Made by a program: the position numbers and the translations under genes
Assembly: GCF_023715225.1 (NCBI RefSeq)
Contig: NZ_JAMBNS010000001.1
Location: 744,001 to 808,000 of the forward strand
Direction of reading: 5' to 3'
Source: Robertmurraya korlensis
Lineage (GTDB): Bacteria; Bacillota; Bacilli; Bacillales; Cytobacillaceae
DNA length: 64,000 bases
In this document: positions 25,480-33,938 of the stretch, piece by piece
Layout of the letters: each line of letters starts with the position of its first letter
Position numbering within the stretch: the first letter of the stretch is position 1
The notes under the pieces: model-generated
Database searches by the model: none
What the model was told of the DNA's origin: nothing
The model's input: only the letters and a program-made list of their open reading frames with translations

Positions 25480-25644
25480 TCATTTTGAAAAAAAGAAGAA
25501 GAAATAAATAAAAAGCGGAATTCCTGTCCAAATAGCTCCTTGATAAAAGAAAGACGTAATCTTCTCAAATGAATTCATTACAACACTTTCTTCACTATTA
25601 ATATCCTCACTAAATGATTGAAGCAGCTTTGTAAAGTTTGTCAT
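25480..25644 (-). CDS. Small single-pass membrane protein (54 aa)
   Basis: Encodes MTNFTKLLQSFSEDINSEES, then an amphipathic segment and a C-terminal aromatic-rich membrane helix (TGIPLFIYFFFFF). AGGAGGAG is placed five bases before the ATG, one of the best ribosome sites in the window, so I call it real although the longer frame extends upstream. Unknown family. It shares its 3' boundary with the convergent yodN-like gene. Confidence 0.62.
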   Translation of the reverse strand: MTNFTKLLQSFSEDINSEESVVMNSFEKITSFFYQGAIWTGIPLFIYFFFFFSK

Positions 25645-25812
25645 AAGAACTCCTCCTATAATCTTTGTTTGTATTTCATCTTTATGCTTGTCCAACGTAG
25701 AACATTCCAAACATAGGAAAAGAAAATTTGAACAAAGGTACCGTATTTTTAAGGGAATTAGCATGAAAAGACTTTATGCATCATACATTTTGAACAAAAG
25801 GGGGGCGAGTCA

Positions 25813-25986
25813 ATGAAGGAGATTGAGGTATTCATCGACACAGATGAAATAGCAGAGTTTTTCTTTCAAGAGTTGATGAAGAGGGGCTATGTACCCTCAG
25901 AAGGCGAAGTGGAAGAACTCGCTGATATTACTTTCGAATACTTAATCGAAAAATGCATTATAGATGAAGAAATCGAAGATGAATAG
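25813..25986 (+). CDS. yozD: YozD-like small acidic protein (57 aa)
   Basis: Encodes MKEIEVFIDTDEIAEFFFQE followed by a mostly acidic helical sequence ending IIDEEIEDE. The composition, size and position match YozD, a conserved Bacillus protein of unknown function. AAAAGGGGGG lies shortly before the ATG. It ends before a bidirectional terminator shared with the DUF2515 gene. Confidence 0.78.
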   Translation: MKEIEVFIDTDEIAEFFFQELMKRGYVPSEGEVEELADITFEYLIEKCIIDEEIEDE

Positions 25987-26015
25987 CTTATGAAAATCAT
26001 TGTATAACCCCAATA

Positions 26016-26046
26016 GAAAGGACGAAGTGATTAGCTTCGTCCTTTC
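26016..26046 (+). terminator. Bidirectional terminator, yozD / DUF2515
   Basis: GAAAGGACGAAG and CTTCGTCCTTTC form a perfect 12-bp stem between convergent genes. Confidence 0.88.
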
Positions 26047-26047
26047 A

Positions 26048-27178
26048 CTATGATTCAGAAATATTGTCGAGGGCAGAATACAAAAGATAATGACGCAACG
26101 CGACTAACGTTAAATCATAGTTGGTCACCTCTGGAAGATCATTGAAAAACGATAAAACATCTACCTTTTGCTGAAACCAGTCAACTTTATTGGGATACTT
26201 ATGTGCTACATCATCCCAAACACTTTCAAGGGTAGGACTAAACAGCTTTTCATTGGCATTCTTAAGCTTCGTAAAGAGGAAATCCCAATAGTCGCTTCTA
26301 GAACCTGTGTGCGGGTGATTGTGAGCAAATCTAATGGTTTCTGAAATATATCGTTCTTCGAATAATATTTGATAAAGCTCCTTCCCTAGTTCAACTCGCT
26401 TTTTCACAAGTTCAAAATCCTTTACCTTCTTTCCGCTTAGGCGATACCGGTATTTTTTTGAAAGTTTGTAAGGAATAAAGATCGTTGTAAATCCAAGATT
26501 TTCTTGTAATTTGTAGGGGAGCTCCTGAAGAAGAGAAGTTGAATCATAAATTCCTTTAATTACTCGTTCCTCTAACATAAATTGTTCATTAATAATCATG
26601 GCTACGGTTATTCCCTTTGAGTTCTTTTTTAGATAGAATTCGTTCCAAAAGGGTTGCATAAATGTTGATACATGAAATGCAGATAGAAGGTGAAAAAGTG
26701 GTTTTCCTATTCTCTTACTGTGTTCATAAAGAAGTAATTGTGGAAAGGCATCTTGAAAAATGAATGCATTTGATCGTTCGAGGAATAAAAAGTAGCGATT
26801 TAATTGAGACTCTGATAGGAAGTCCTTTAAATAATCACTCTTTAAGTCGGTCATGTAATATCCTCCATTACGGGACACGATATGTGCCAGAAAGGACCAG
26901 TGAACTTCTTGATTTCTGGTGAAAAACTCATAATATGCTTGGGTTCTCGTGATGTTATTTTTGTTGCACATAAGGGTTTCTTTTGTAATTTGTGCGACGA
27001 TGTCTTTTTCTTTTTGATTTGTAAAAAGGATCGGCGAAGAGGAAAGCATGTTTAATTGTTCGATAATCTTTGTTTTTTCCTTTAAACTATATATCTCTTT
27101 ACGTCTTATCAATGGAAGCGTCCAGTGGGAAATTTTTTCATGAAGAATTCCCAAAAAAGGAATAGAAGAAAAATTCAT
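26048..27178 (-). CDS. yppC: DUF2515 family protein, YppC-like
   Basis: A 376-residue cytoplasmic protein. The segment NITRTQAYYEFFTRNQEVHWSFLAHIVSRNGGYYMTDLK is characteristic of the Bacillus DUF2515/YppC family. Function is unknown. It diverges from the small basic peptide/kinase genes; the 76-base gap must hold both promoters. Confidence 0.8.
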   Translation of the reverse strand: MNFSSIPFLGILHEKISHWTLPLIRRKEIYSLKEKTKIIEQLNMLSSSPILFTNQKEKDIVAQITKETLMCNKNNITRTQAYYEFFTRNQEVHWSFLAHIVSRNGGYYMTDLKSDYLKDFLSESQLNRYFLFLERSNAFIFQDAFPQLLLYEHSKRIGKPLFHLLSAFHVSTFMQPFWNEFYLKKNSKGITVAMIINEQFMLEERVIKGIYDSTSLLQELPYKLQENLGFTTIFIPYKLSKKYRYRLSGKKVKDFELVKKRVELGKELYQILFEERYISETIRFAHNHPHTGSRSDYWDFLFTKLKNANEKLFSPTLESVWDDVAHKYPNKVDWFQQKVDVLSFFNDLPEVTNYDLTLVALRHYLLYSALDNISES

Positions 27179-27254
27179 GTTTTGCCGCCTTTCTATGAAA
27201 CCTTCCAGCTAAAGTAACGTATATATTTATATCAACCATTAGGGGGATTAAGTG

Positions 27255-27428
27255 ATGTTAAAAAAAATTCTAAAGTCAATATTGGGAAGTTCTCATCATC
27301 GAAAGTATAGTTCAAGTGATTATTACAAGCGTCGGAATATGCATAAACAGAGCCATTACGGTCATGCACATTACAAAAGAAAACATAAAAGCAGCTTTTT
27401 TAGCTCGAAAAGCTTTTTTAGCAGTTAA
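27255..27428 (+). CDS. Basic Ser/His/Tyr/Lys-rich peptide (57 aa)
   Basis: Encodes MLKKILKSILGSSHHRKYSS, then SDYYKRRNMHKQSHYGHAHY, then KRKHKSSFFSSKSFFSS. More than half the residues are Ser, Lys, His, Arg or Tyr, a composition like spore-coat kinase substrates such as CotG. GGGGG lies upstream of the ATG. It ends 28 bases before a protein-kinase gene, so it could be a substrate; this is inference. Confidence 0.65.
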   Translation: MLKKILKSILGSSHHRKYSSSDYYKRRNMHKQSHYGHAHYKRKHKSSFFSSKSFFSS

Positions 27429-27456
27429 TATCATATATGAAAAAAGGTACTAAAAC

Positions 27457-28272
27457 ATGATGCTTTTTAAACCTGTTGTCTTGGCCTTCTCTTCGTTAAT
27501 TGATAAGGAGCTAGCTGAGGGAGAGAAAATCAATGAGCGTTATGTAATAGAAAAATTTTTAGGCATGGGCAGCTATGGCCATAGTTATCTTGTTTATGAT
27601 TCCTACTTAGAAAAAAAGGTTGTTTTAAAGCTAGTTCGATTTCATAAAAGGATTACGAAAAAGGGATTACGAATTCATCAGTATGAAATTGACCTATTGA
27701 AAAGCTTACAACATACCTCCTTTCCTACTGTTTTTGATGAAGGGATGTGGGGAAGGGTTCCTTTTTTTACAATGGAGTATATCCAAGGGAAAACATTTGA
27801 ACAGCTTATTTTTACCGACGGACAAAAATTTACCGAAGCAGAGTCTTTGGCATATGGATTGAAGCTTCTTGAACGAATTGAGTATCTTCATCATAAAGGC
27901 ATTGTCCATAGAGATTTAAGAATTCCAAATTTAATGCTTGAGGGAGAGGACTTAAAAGTAATAGATTTTGGATTGGCGAAATGGTTGTCACATGCTGACA
28001 ATAAAAAGAGGGAACTTAAAAGCGAGATATCTCCTCAGGCTGATTACTTTCAGCTAGGCCATTTTCTTCTGTTTTTGCTTTATTCTAATTATGAAACAAA
28101 TGGTAGTGAAAAGGAGCGACCATGGGACGAAGAGTTATCATTGTCATTAGAAACCAAACAGTTAATCAAAAGATTACTTCAAGTAGAGGAACCTTTTGAA
28201 ACGTATAATGAACTTAAAACTTGTTTCTTACATGCAGTGAATAAAGGGAGGAAAAAACATGTCACTTTTTAA
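27457..28272 (+). CDS. Hanks-type Ser/Thr protein kinase without membrane domain
   Basis: A 271-residue eukaryote-like kinase: glycine loop GMGSYGHSYLV, ATP lysine K58 (VVLKLV), alpha-C Glu77, catalytic loop HRDLRIPN (Asp153, Asn158) and DFG (Asp170). The loop has Arg155 where most such kinases have Lys. There is no transmembrane or PASTA domain, so it resembles the short cytoplasmic kinases YrzF/YabT rather than PrkC. Its last 14 bases overlap spo0M, so the two are coupled. Confidence 0.88.
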   Translation: MMLFKPVVLAFSSLIDKELAEGEKINERYVIEKFLGMGSYGHSYLVYDSYLEKKVVLKLVRFHKRITKKGLRIHQYEIDLLKSLQHTSFPTVFDEGMWGRVPFFTMEYIQGKTFEQLIFTDGQKFTEAESLAYGLKLLERIEYLHHKGIVHRDLRIPNLMLEGEDLKVIDFGLAKWLSHADNKKRELKSEISPQADYFQLGHFLLFLLYSNYETNGSEKERPWDEELSLSLETKQLIKRLLQVEEPFETYNELKTCFLHAVNKGRKKHVTF

Positions 28273-29029
28273 TAAAGTATTTGCAAGTATTGGGATTGGC
28301 TCAGCAACGGTAGATACGAAGCTTGAAAAAGACGTCTTCGTACCAGGTGAGGAAATCAGAGGGATTGTACAAATAAAGGGTGGAAAGCTTGAACAGCTAA
28401 TTGATGATATTTATCTGAATCTACATACAAACTATTTAAGAGAGTCAGATGATAAAAAGCATATCGTCAAAGGGGATATTGAGAGGTTCCGCCTTACTCA
28501 ATCAGTTACAATTGGAGCAAATGAGACAAAAGAAATCCCATTTGTTATTAGGGTGCCGTTTGATACTCCAATTAGCATTGGGCGAACAAAAGTATGGGTA
28601 GAAACGGGATTAGATATTAAAAATGCTGTTGATCCTTCAGACAAGGATTATATTAATGTAGTCCCTAATCGACTAATGAAAGGTGTATTAGATACAATTG
28701 CTGAACTAGGTTTTCGTTTGAGAGAGGCAGATTGTGAAGAACTTCCATACCGAAAAAGAAGAAGATTACCCTTTGCGCAGGAATTTGAATTCGTCGCTGT
28801 TTCAGGATCTTTTAGAGGCAAACTAGATGAGCTAGAAGTGATATTCTTTCCGCAATCAGATGAGCAAATGGATCTTGCTTTACAAATAGACCGAAAAGCA
28901 AGAGGATTAGGTGGATTCTTAGCAGAGGCTCTTGAAATGGATGAAACAAATATTCATTTGAGTATCCATAGTAGCGATCTTCCGATTCTAAAATCAAAGC
29001 TTGAGTCCATTATTAGACAATATTCTTAA
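28259..29029 (+). CDS. spo0M: Sporulation-control protein Spo0M
   Basis: A 256-residue arrestin-fold protein. It begins MSLFNKVFASIGIGSATVDTK and contains VPGEEIRGIVQIKGG, FVIRVPFDTPIS and the C-terminal GLGGFLAEALEMDE typical of Spo0M. Loss of Spo0M affects early sporulation and cell division in B. subtilis. Here it overlaps the preceding Ser/Thr kinase by 14 bases; in B. subtilis the two are not linked, to my knowledge. GGGAGG precedes the ATG. Confidence 0.92.
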   Translation: MSLFNKVFASIGIGSATVDTKLEKDVFVPGEEIRGIVQIKGGKLEQLIDDIYLNLHTNYLRESDDKKHIVKGDIERFRLTQSVTIGANETKEIPFVIRVPFDTPISIGRTKVWVETGLDIKNAVDPSDKDYINVVPNRLMKGVLDTIAELGFRLREADCEELPYRKRRRLPFAQEFEFVAVSGSFRGKLDELEVIFFPQSDEQMDLALQIDRKARGLGGFLAEALEMDETNIHLSIHSSDLPILKSKLESIIRQYS

Positions 29030-29039
29030 CTTTACTACA

Positions 29040-29087
29040 ACGCTTTTTTTGTCAAAGAAGTAACTCGACAAAAAAAGTGTTTTTTTG
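29040..29087 (+). terminator. Terminator after spo0M
   Basis: ACGCTTTTTTTGTC pairs with GACAAAAAAAGTGT (one G-U) and ends in a T tract. Confidence 0.8.
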
Positions 29088-29095
29088 ATGAAGGA

Positions 29096-29102
29096 TTCGA
29101 CA
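29096..29102 (+). promoter_or_regulatory. Spo0A box upstream of yodL
   Basis: TTCGACA, 50 bases before the yodL start and just after the spo0M terminator. yodL belongs to early-sporulation genes in B. subtilis, which fits. Confidence 0.5.
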
Positions 29103-29152
29103 GTGTAAAAGTCTAATCAAAAAGGGAGTGGATTAAAAAGGGGGGCTTGAGG

Positions 29153-29461
29153 TTGTTAAAGGAACGGAGCAGGCTATTAAAGAAAACGTATGAAGTAATG
29201 ATCTTTCAAACACCCAAATTCAGGCAGACTAAAGGGTATAAACAAGTGTACCGTATGAATATAACGGGCCATTCACATCTACATATTTTAGAAGATGTGT
29301 TTCGTATATTTAATGTAAAAGACAGCATTCCAAATGATTATCAAGGTCGCTATATGGGAACAGGGGATATTATTTATATTGACGAGGGGAGACAGGGGAC
29401 TAGTTACTATCAGCTTCAGTCAGGTGGTTGGAAAAAAATAAGCCGAATTCATGTACTTTAA
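29153..29461 (+). CDS. yodL: YodL family protein
   Basis: A protein of about 102 residues with the YodL pattern YEVMIFQTPKFRQTKGYKQVYRM, GRYMGTGDIIYIDEG and SGGWKKISRIHV. In B. subtilis YodL alters cell shape through the actin-like protein Mbl/MreB when overproduced, and is expressed early in sporulation. TTG 29153 has a GGGGGG site seven bases upstream; TTG 29147 would abut it. A 0A box precedes it. Confidence 0.85.
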   Translation: MLKERSRLLKKTYEVMIFQTPKFRQTKGYKQVYRMNITGHSHLHILEDVFRIFNVKDSIPNDYQGRYMGTGDIIYIDEGRQGTSYYQLQSGGWKKISRIHVL

Positions 29462-29464
29462 CAA

Positions 29465-29495
29465 GACTGTGGAGACGCTCCGCAGTTTTTTATTT
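29465..29495 (+). terminator. Terminator after yodL
   Basis: ACTGTGGAG pairs with CTCCGCAGT (one G-U) around ACG, followed by six T. Confidence 0.85.
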
Positions 29496-29507
29496 TTAGA
29501 GTAAATA

Positions 29508-29516
29508 TGGTATAGT
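29508..29516 (+). promoter_or_regulatory. Extended -10 promoter of deoD
   Basis: TGGTATAGT matches an extended -10 element (TGn + TATAGT). The -35 region overlaps the upstream terminator T tract and is poor. Confidence 0.45.
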
Positions 29517-29565
29517 TTATTAGGTGAATATTATATCTGTAAATTAAAACGGGAGTGAATACCAG

Positions 29566-30267
29566 ATGAGTGTACATATCGGCGCGAAAGAAAATGAAAT
29601 AGCGGAAACAGTTCTTCTTCCAGGAGATCCTTTACGAGCAAAATATATCGCAGAAACCTTTCTCGAAGGTGCTACTTGTTATAATGAAGTTAGAGGAATG
29701 CTAGGATTTACAGGAACTTATAAAGGGAAACGAGTATCAGTACAAGGAACAGGAATGGGTGTTCCTTCAATCTCAATTTACATAAATGAATTAATGAATA
29801 GCTATAATGTTCAAAACCTCATTCGAGTGGGTACATGTGGGGCGATTCAGAAGGATGTTAAAGTAAGAGATGTGATTTTAGCAATGAGTGCTTCAACAGA
29901 CTCTCAAATGAATCGATTAACTTTTGGTGGCGTAGACTATGCTCCTACTGCGAACTTTGATCTATTAAAGCGCGCATACGATGTAGGTGTAGAGAAAGGT
30001 TTGAACTTAAAGGTAGGAAACGTCTTTACTGCGGACATGTTCTATAACGATAACAGCGAACTTGAAAAATGGGCAAAATACCAAATTTTAGCGATTGAAA
30101 TGGAAACAGCTGCACTGTATACATTAGCTGCCAAATTTGATCGTAATGCTTTATCGGTTCTAACGGTAAGCGATCATATTCTTACTGGAGAAGAAACGAC
30201 AGCGGAAGAAAGACAAACCACTTTTAATGACATGATTGTTGTTGCATTGGATGCAGCCATTCAATAA
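29566..30267 (+). CDS. deoD: Purine nucleoside phosphorylase DeoD
   Basis: A 233-residue hexameric-type purine nucleoside phosphorylase: it releases free purines and ribose-1-phosphate for salvage. Motifs: [45 protein letters not shown] and SDHILTGE. It is the usual neighbour of yodL and yodJ in Bacillus. AAACGGGAGTG precedes the ATG. Confidence 0.97.
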   Translation: MSVHIGAKENEIAETVLLPGDPLRAKYIAETFLEGATCYNEVRGMLGFTGTYKGKRVSVQGTGMGVPSISIYINELMNSYNVQNLIRVGTCGAIQKDVKVRDVILAMSASTDSQMNRLTFGGVDYAPTANFDLLKRAYDVGVEKGLNLKVGNVFTADMFYNDNSELEKWAKYQILAIEMETAALYTLAAKFDRNALSVLTVSDHILTGEETTAEERQTTFNDMIVVALDAAIQ

Positions 30268-30274
30268 AAAATAG

Positions 30275-30306
30275 AGCAGCTTCGAAAATTAGAAGCTGCT
30301 TTTTCT
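30275..30306 (+). terminator. Terminator after deoD
   Basis: AGCAGCTTC (30275-30283) pairs with GAAGCTGCT (30292-30300), then TTTTT. Confidence 0.9.
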
Positions 30307-30393
30307 ATTCTCTTTTTTCAAAAAGGATGCTGCATTTTTTTATTGATGATAAAATAGAAATATTGTATTAGAAAAAGAAGATAGGTGGAAATA

Positions 30394-31260
30394 ATGCGTA
30401 AATATTTATTATCTATTGCAGGGATTACCCTTTTATTATCCGGGTGCGATTTTAGTAAAATCCCATACGTAAATAACAATCACAAGGAAGAAACAGCAGA
30501 GACGGACGAACAGAAGGATAACAAACCTATCGTTGAGCAGGAAAATAACGGTCAAAGTGATTCAACAACAGGTGATGCAGGAGAGTCTACTCAGGATCAG
30601 GAAATTCCTGAAGGACCTACTCTAGAGGCCATTTATTTTAACGATGTAAAAGAAGTTAATGGAAAACAAGTAATTCAAAACCCATTGAATGTCCTTGCTC
30701 TTGTAAATAAAATGTTTGCTTTACCGGAGAGCTATAATCCTACGGACCTTGTGAAACCGAATGTTTCGTTTTCCTTCGGAGATCAAACGATAGAAAAAAG
30801 TTTAATGAGGCAAGAGGCGGCAGTAGCACTTGAGAAAATGTTTGCAGAAGCAAAAGCGAGTGGAATAGAACTATTTGCAGTGTCCGGATATCGATCATAC
30901 GATAGACAACAGCTTATATTTGATGCAGAAGTAAAAAAGAGCGGTGAAGAGAAGGCAGCGCAAGTGGTTGCCGTACCAGGAAATAGTGAGCATCAAAGTG
31001 GACTTGCAATGGATATATCAGCAAAAAGTGCAAACTTAGGTCTTACTGAAAGTTTCGGTGAGACCACTGAAGGAAAATGGTTGGCGTCAAACGCTCATAA
31101 GTACGGATTTATCCTTCGATACCCAAAGGGAAAGGAAACCATTACAGGATATCAATACGAGCCTTGGCATTTTCGTTATGTAGGTGTGGACGCTGCGCAA
31201 ACAATCTTTGAAAAAAATATTACGCTAGAAGAGTACTTTGATATTGTCGAAAAAATTTAA
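30394..31260 (+). CDS. yodJ: D-alanyl-D-alanine carboxypeptidase, VanY type (YodJ-like)
   Basis: A 288-residue lipoprotein. The signal peptide ends in lipobox LSGC, followed by an acidic Glu/Asn/Asp linker and a peptidase M15B domain. Zinc and catalytic residues lie in SGYRSYDRQQ, SEHQSGLAMDIS (His, Asp) and EPWHFRYVG (Glu, His). It trims D-Ala from murein pentapeptides outside the membrane. ATG 30394 has AGGTGG upstream; the longer GTG start overlaps that site. Confidence 0.9.
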   Translation: MRKYLLSIAGITLLLSGCDFSKIPYVNNNHKEETAETDEQKDNKPIVEQENNGQSDSTTGDAGESTQDQEIPEGPTLEAIYFNDVKEVNGKQVIQNPLNVLALVNKMFALPESYNPTDLVKPNVSFSFGDQTIEKSLMRQEAAVALEKMFAEAKASGIELFAVSGYRSYDRQQLIFDAEVKKSGEEKAAQVVAVPGNSEHQSGLAMDISAKSANLGLTESFGETTEGKWLASNAHKYGFILRYPKGKETITGYQYEPWHFRYVGVDAAQTIFEKNITLEEYFDIVEKI

Positions 31261-31286
31261 TTAACAACTTTAAAATAGTAAAATCT

Positions 31287-31316
31287 TTGTTAAAACAAAT
31301 GCAAAGATGTTATTCT
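31287..31316 (+). promoter_or_regulatory. Promoter of the ctpB-like gene with overlapping inverted repeat
   Basis: TTGTTA (31287-31292), 18 bases, TATTCT (31311-31316) with an extended TG. An inverted repeat ATCTTTG (31283-31289) / CAAAGAT (31302-31308) overlaps the -35 box and spacer, where a repressor could bind. Confidence 0.5.
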
Positions 31317-31358
31317 AAACAATAAGAACAAGCCTATGGAATGAAAGTGGTGAAGCAT

Positions 31359-32822
31359 TTGGAAAACGAACAACGACCAGAGGAACAAACAGGTTCTAGT
31401 AAATCAGCCTATATACAAATAAAGAAATTTCATTTCGTTATGTTGTTGTTTTTAGTGGTCTTCTTAGCAGCTGGTATTACTACGTTTGCACTGGCATTTG
31501 GTGATGAAAAAGTAGTGACTGCCGGTACAGAGAGAAAAGAATTTGAAAAGCTATACAATGCTTTTGATACAATCCAAGATAATTACTTCAAAGAAGTTGA
31601 TGAAAAAAAACTAGTAAACGGGGCAATTGATGGAATGCTTCAATCACTAGATGATCCTTATTCGGACTATATGAATGAAGAAGAAGCATCTAGCTTTCAT
31701 GAGAGTATATCTTCTTCATTTGAAGGGATAGGGGCCGAAATTCAGGAGAAGGATGGTTATATTATCATCGTGTCTCCTTTAAAGGGATCACCTGCTGAAA
31801 AGGCTGGTTTAAAGCCGAACGATAAAGTAGTTTCTGTAGATGGAAAAAACATTCAAGGAATGGGATCCACAGAGGCAGTATTACTTATCCGTGGAGAAAA
31901 AGGGACAACGGTTAAGCTAGTCGTACAGCGACCTGGTGTGTCAGAACCGCTTAACTTTTCAATTGTAAGAGATACGATCCCAATTGAAACCGTCTACGGA
32001 GAAATGGTAACTGATACGATTGCGAAAGTTCAAATAACGACTTTCTCTGAGAATACTTCTACTGAATTAATTACGATTTTAAATGACCTACAATCCCAAG
32101 GGATGAAAGGCCTAGTTCTAGATTTAAGGCAAAATCCAGGGGGGCTTCTAAATCAAGCGGTGGCTATTTCAAGCTTGTTTGTCCCTGAAGGAAAAGTATT
32201 GTTTAAGGTTGAGGACCGTGACGGAAATATTGAAGAAGTTAAATCAGAACAAAAGGAAAACCCAGATATCCCATTAGTTGTACTAATTGATAAAGGAAGT
32301 GCTTCAGCTTCAGAAATACTAGCAGGAGCGGTGAGTGAATCAGCAAACGTTCCTTTGGTTGGAGAGAAATCATTCGGTAAAGGGACGGTACAAAGAGCTC
32401 AAGATTTTGCTGATGGTTCGAATATGAAGTATACAACAGAAAAATGGTTAACCCCAGAAGGAAATTGGATTCATGAAAAAGGAATTGTTCCTGATTATGA
32501 AGTAGCAATGCCGGAATACGCAAATATTTCTTATGTTGATCCAGAGCAGGAGCTAAAACTCTCCGTTGCTTCCACTCAAGTAAAAGCTGCCCAGCAAATG
32601 TTAAAAGCTCTAGGTTTTGACCCAGGTCGAGTTGATGGCTACTTTGATGAAGCCACTCAAAATGCTGTTATTGAATTTCAGAAACAGCAAAATATTGAGC
32701 AAACAGGTATTCTAAAAGGTGAGTCAACCATTTTATTAATGGAGAAACTAAGAGATCTCATTCAAGCAAACGATCCACAGGTTCAAAAAGCAGTAGAACT
32801 TCTACAACAAGAAGTAAAGTAA
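31359..32822 (+). CDS. S41 carboxy-terminal processing protease, CtpA/CtpB-like
   Basis: A protein of about 487 residues: cytoplasmic N-terminus, one membrane anchor (FVMLLFLVVFLAAGITTFALAF), PDZ domain (SPLKGSPAEKAGLKPNDKVVSVDG), S41 protease core with nucleophile in KGSASASEILAGAV and Lys in GEKSFGKGTVQ, and a C-terminal peptidoglycan-binding domain (ALGFDPGRVDGYFDEATQNAVIEFQKQQ). This matches B. subtilis CtpA/CtpB; CtpB cleaves SpoIVFA in the sigma-K checkpoint. TTG 31359 has AAAGTGGTG six bases upstream; ATG 31341 is an alternative. Which paralogue cannot be settled here. Confidence 0.9.
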   Translation: MENEQRPEEQTGSSKSAYIQIKKFHFVMLLFLVVFLAAGITTFALAFGDEKVVTAGTERKEFEKLYNAFDTIQDNYFKEVDEKKLVNGAIDGMLQSLDDPYSDYMNEEEASSFHESISSSFEGIGAEIQEKDGYIIIVSPLKGSPAEKAGLKPNDKVVSVDGKNIQGMGSTEAVLLIRGEKGTTVKLVVQRPGVSEPLNFSIVRDTIPIETVYGEMVTDTIAKVQITTFSENTSTELITILNDLQSQGMKGLVLDLRQNPGGLLNQAVAISSLFVPEGKVLFKVEDRDGNIEEVKSEQKENPDIPLVVLIDKGSASASEILAGAVSESANVPLVGEKSFGKGTVQRAQDFADGSNMKYTTEKWLTPEGNWIHEKGIVPDYEVAMPEYANISYVDPEQELKLSVASTQVKAAQQMLKALGFDPGRVDGYFDEATQNAVIEFQKQQNIEQTGILKGESTILLMEKLRDLIQANDPQVQKAVELLQQEVK

Positions 32823-32827
32823 TAAGT

Positions 32828-32861
32828 GAAAGCTTTCCCATTATTCGGGAAAGCTTTTCTT
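32828..32861 (+). terminator. Terminator after the ctpB-like gene
   Basis: GAAAGCTTTCCC (32828-32839) pairs with GGGAAAGCTTTTC, then CTTAT. Confidence 0.85.
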
Positions 32862-32937
32862 ATGTAAAAATGTACAAAACGACAAACACTAATCTTTAAG
32901 TTGATAATAAAATTAAGTTCCAGCCGAGGTGAATACA

Positions 32938-33870
32938 ATGAGACGTATGATGGCCGTTTTCCTGATTTTTTTATTAGCAGGCTGTGGTTATTACTCCTCG
33001 AAAGAGAACATTGAGAATAATCAACCCAATATGAAAAATAAAACCGTTGAAAACACAAGTGAAGAGATGCCAGTGAAACGGTTTCGTCCATTTCAATCCT
33101 ATAAAAAGGATGTAAATGTCTTATTACTTGGAGTTGACAGTAGAGGGGAATCATCCTCAAGATCAGATACCATTATGCTTGCCAAATACGAGCCATTAAA
33201 CAAAAAGGTGAAGCTAGTTTCCTTAATGAGAGATAGTTATGTAACGATTCCCGGACATGATAAAAGTAAGTTGAATCATGCTTATTTTTATGGTGGAGAC
33301 AAGTTATTAAAAGAAACAATTGAAAAAAATTTCAATGTAAAAATTGATCACGTAGCATTGATTGATTTTCAAGGATTTATTGAAGTGGTAAACATACTTG
33401 CTCCACAAGGATTAAAAGTAAATGTATCAAAACCAATGATGAAGGACTTACGTATTTCAGGTGAACCGGGAATGCATGTGCTTAAAGGTCAACAGCTCTT
33501 AGATTATGTAAGATTTAGGCATGATGCAATGAGTGATTTTGGGAGAGTAAAGAGGCAGCAGGACGTCATTATTTCTTTAAAGGATCAAGCGGTTGAAACA
33601 CTTGGTTCATTTGATGGAATTGTAAAATTGCCAGAAATTTTAACTGAGGTCGCTAACCATATGGACACCGACATTGCTCTTAAGGATTACTTAACACTTG
33701 GAGCCACTTTTATACTAAACCCTGTATCAAATGTCGAAACATTACGAGTACCAGTTGAAAATAGCTACACAAATAAATATACTAAGCATGCAGGTGAAGT
33801 ATTAAATATGGATATGCAGAGAAATAAGGACACTATTTCTGAATTCTTATTAAAAGAGGTAAGTGAATAG
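32938..33870 (+). CDS. LytR-CpsA-Psr (LCP) family lipoprotein
   Basis: A 310-residue LCP-domain protein. LCP enzymes attach teichoic acids or other glycopolymers to peptidoglycan. The domain starts VNVLLLGVDSRGESSSRSDTIML and has SLMRDSYVTIPG, KLNHAYFYGG, DYVRFRHDAMSDFGRVKRQQ. Unusually, the N-terminus reads as a lipoprotein signal (LIFLLAGC, Cys16) instead of the usual plain membrane anchor. ATG 32938 has GAGGTG six bases upstream. Confidence 0.88.
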   Translation: MRRMMAVFLIFLLAGCGYYSSKENIENNQPNMKNKTVENTSEEMPVKRFRPFQSYKKDVNVLLLGVDSRGESSSRSDTIMLAKYEPLNKKVKLVSLMRDSYVTIPGHDKSKLNHAYFYGGDKLLKETIEKNFNVKIDHVALIDFQGFIEVVNILAPQGLKVNVSKPMMKDLRISGEPGMHVLKGQQLLDYVRFRHDAMSDFGRVKRQQDVIISLKDQAVETLGSFDGIVKLPEILTEVANHMDTDIALKDYLTLGATFILNPVSNVETLRVPVENSYTNKYTKHAGEVLNMDMQRNKDTISEFLLKEVSE

Positions 33871-33900
33871 GGAAGTTGATTATACATCTTCCCTATTTTC
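33866..33900 (+). terminator. Terminator after the LCP gene
   Basis: AATAGGGAAG (33866-33875) pairs with CTTCCCTATT (33888-33897), then TTTC. Confidence 0.8.
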
Positions 33901-33938
33901 CTGAAAAATGTAATTATGGTTATGGGGGAAATTAAGAT

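Noticed and set aside
31246-31252. Spo0A box (TGTCGAA) before the ctpB-like gene
   Set aside because: It lies inside the last codons of yodJ, where the sequence is explained by coding for an I-V-E-K-I end.
33900-33938. Zur box before the COG0523 GTPase
   Set aside because: TGTAATTATGGTTATG shows only loose resemblance and no inverted symmetry.
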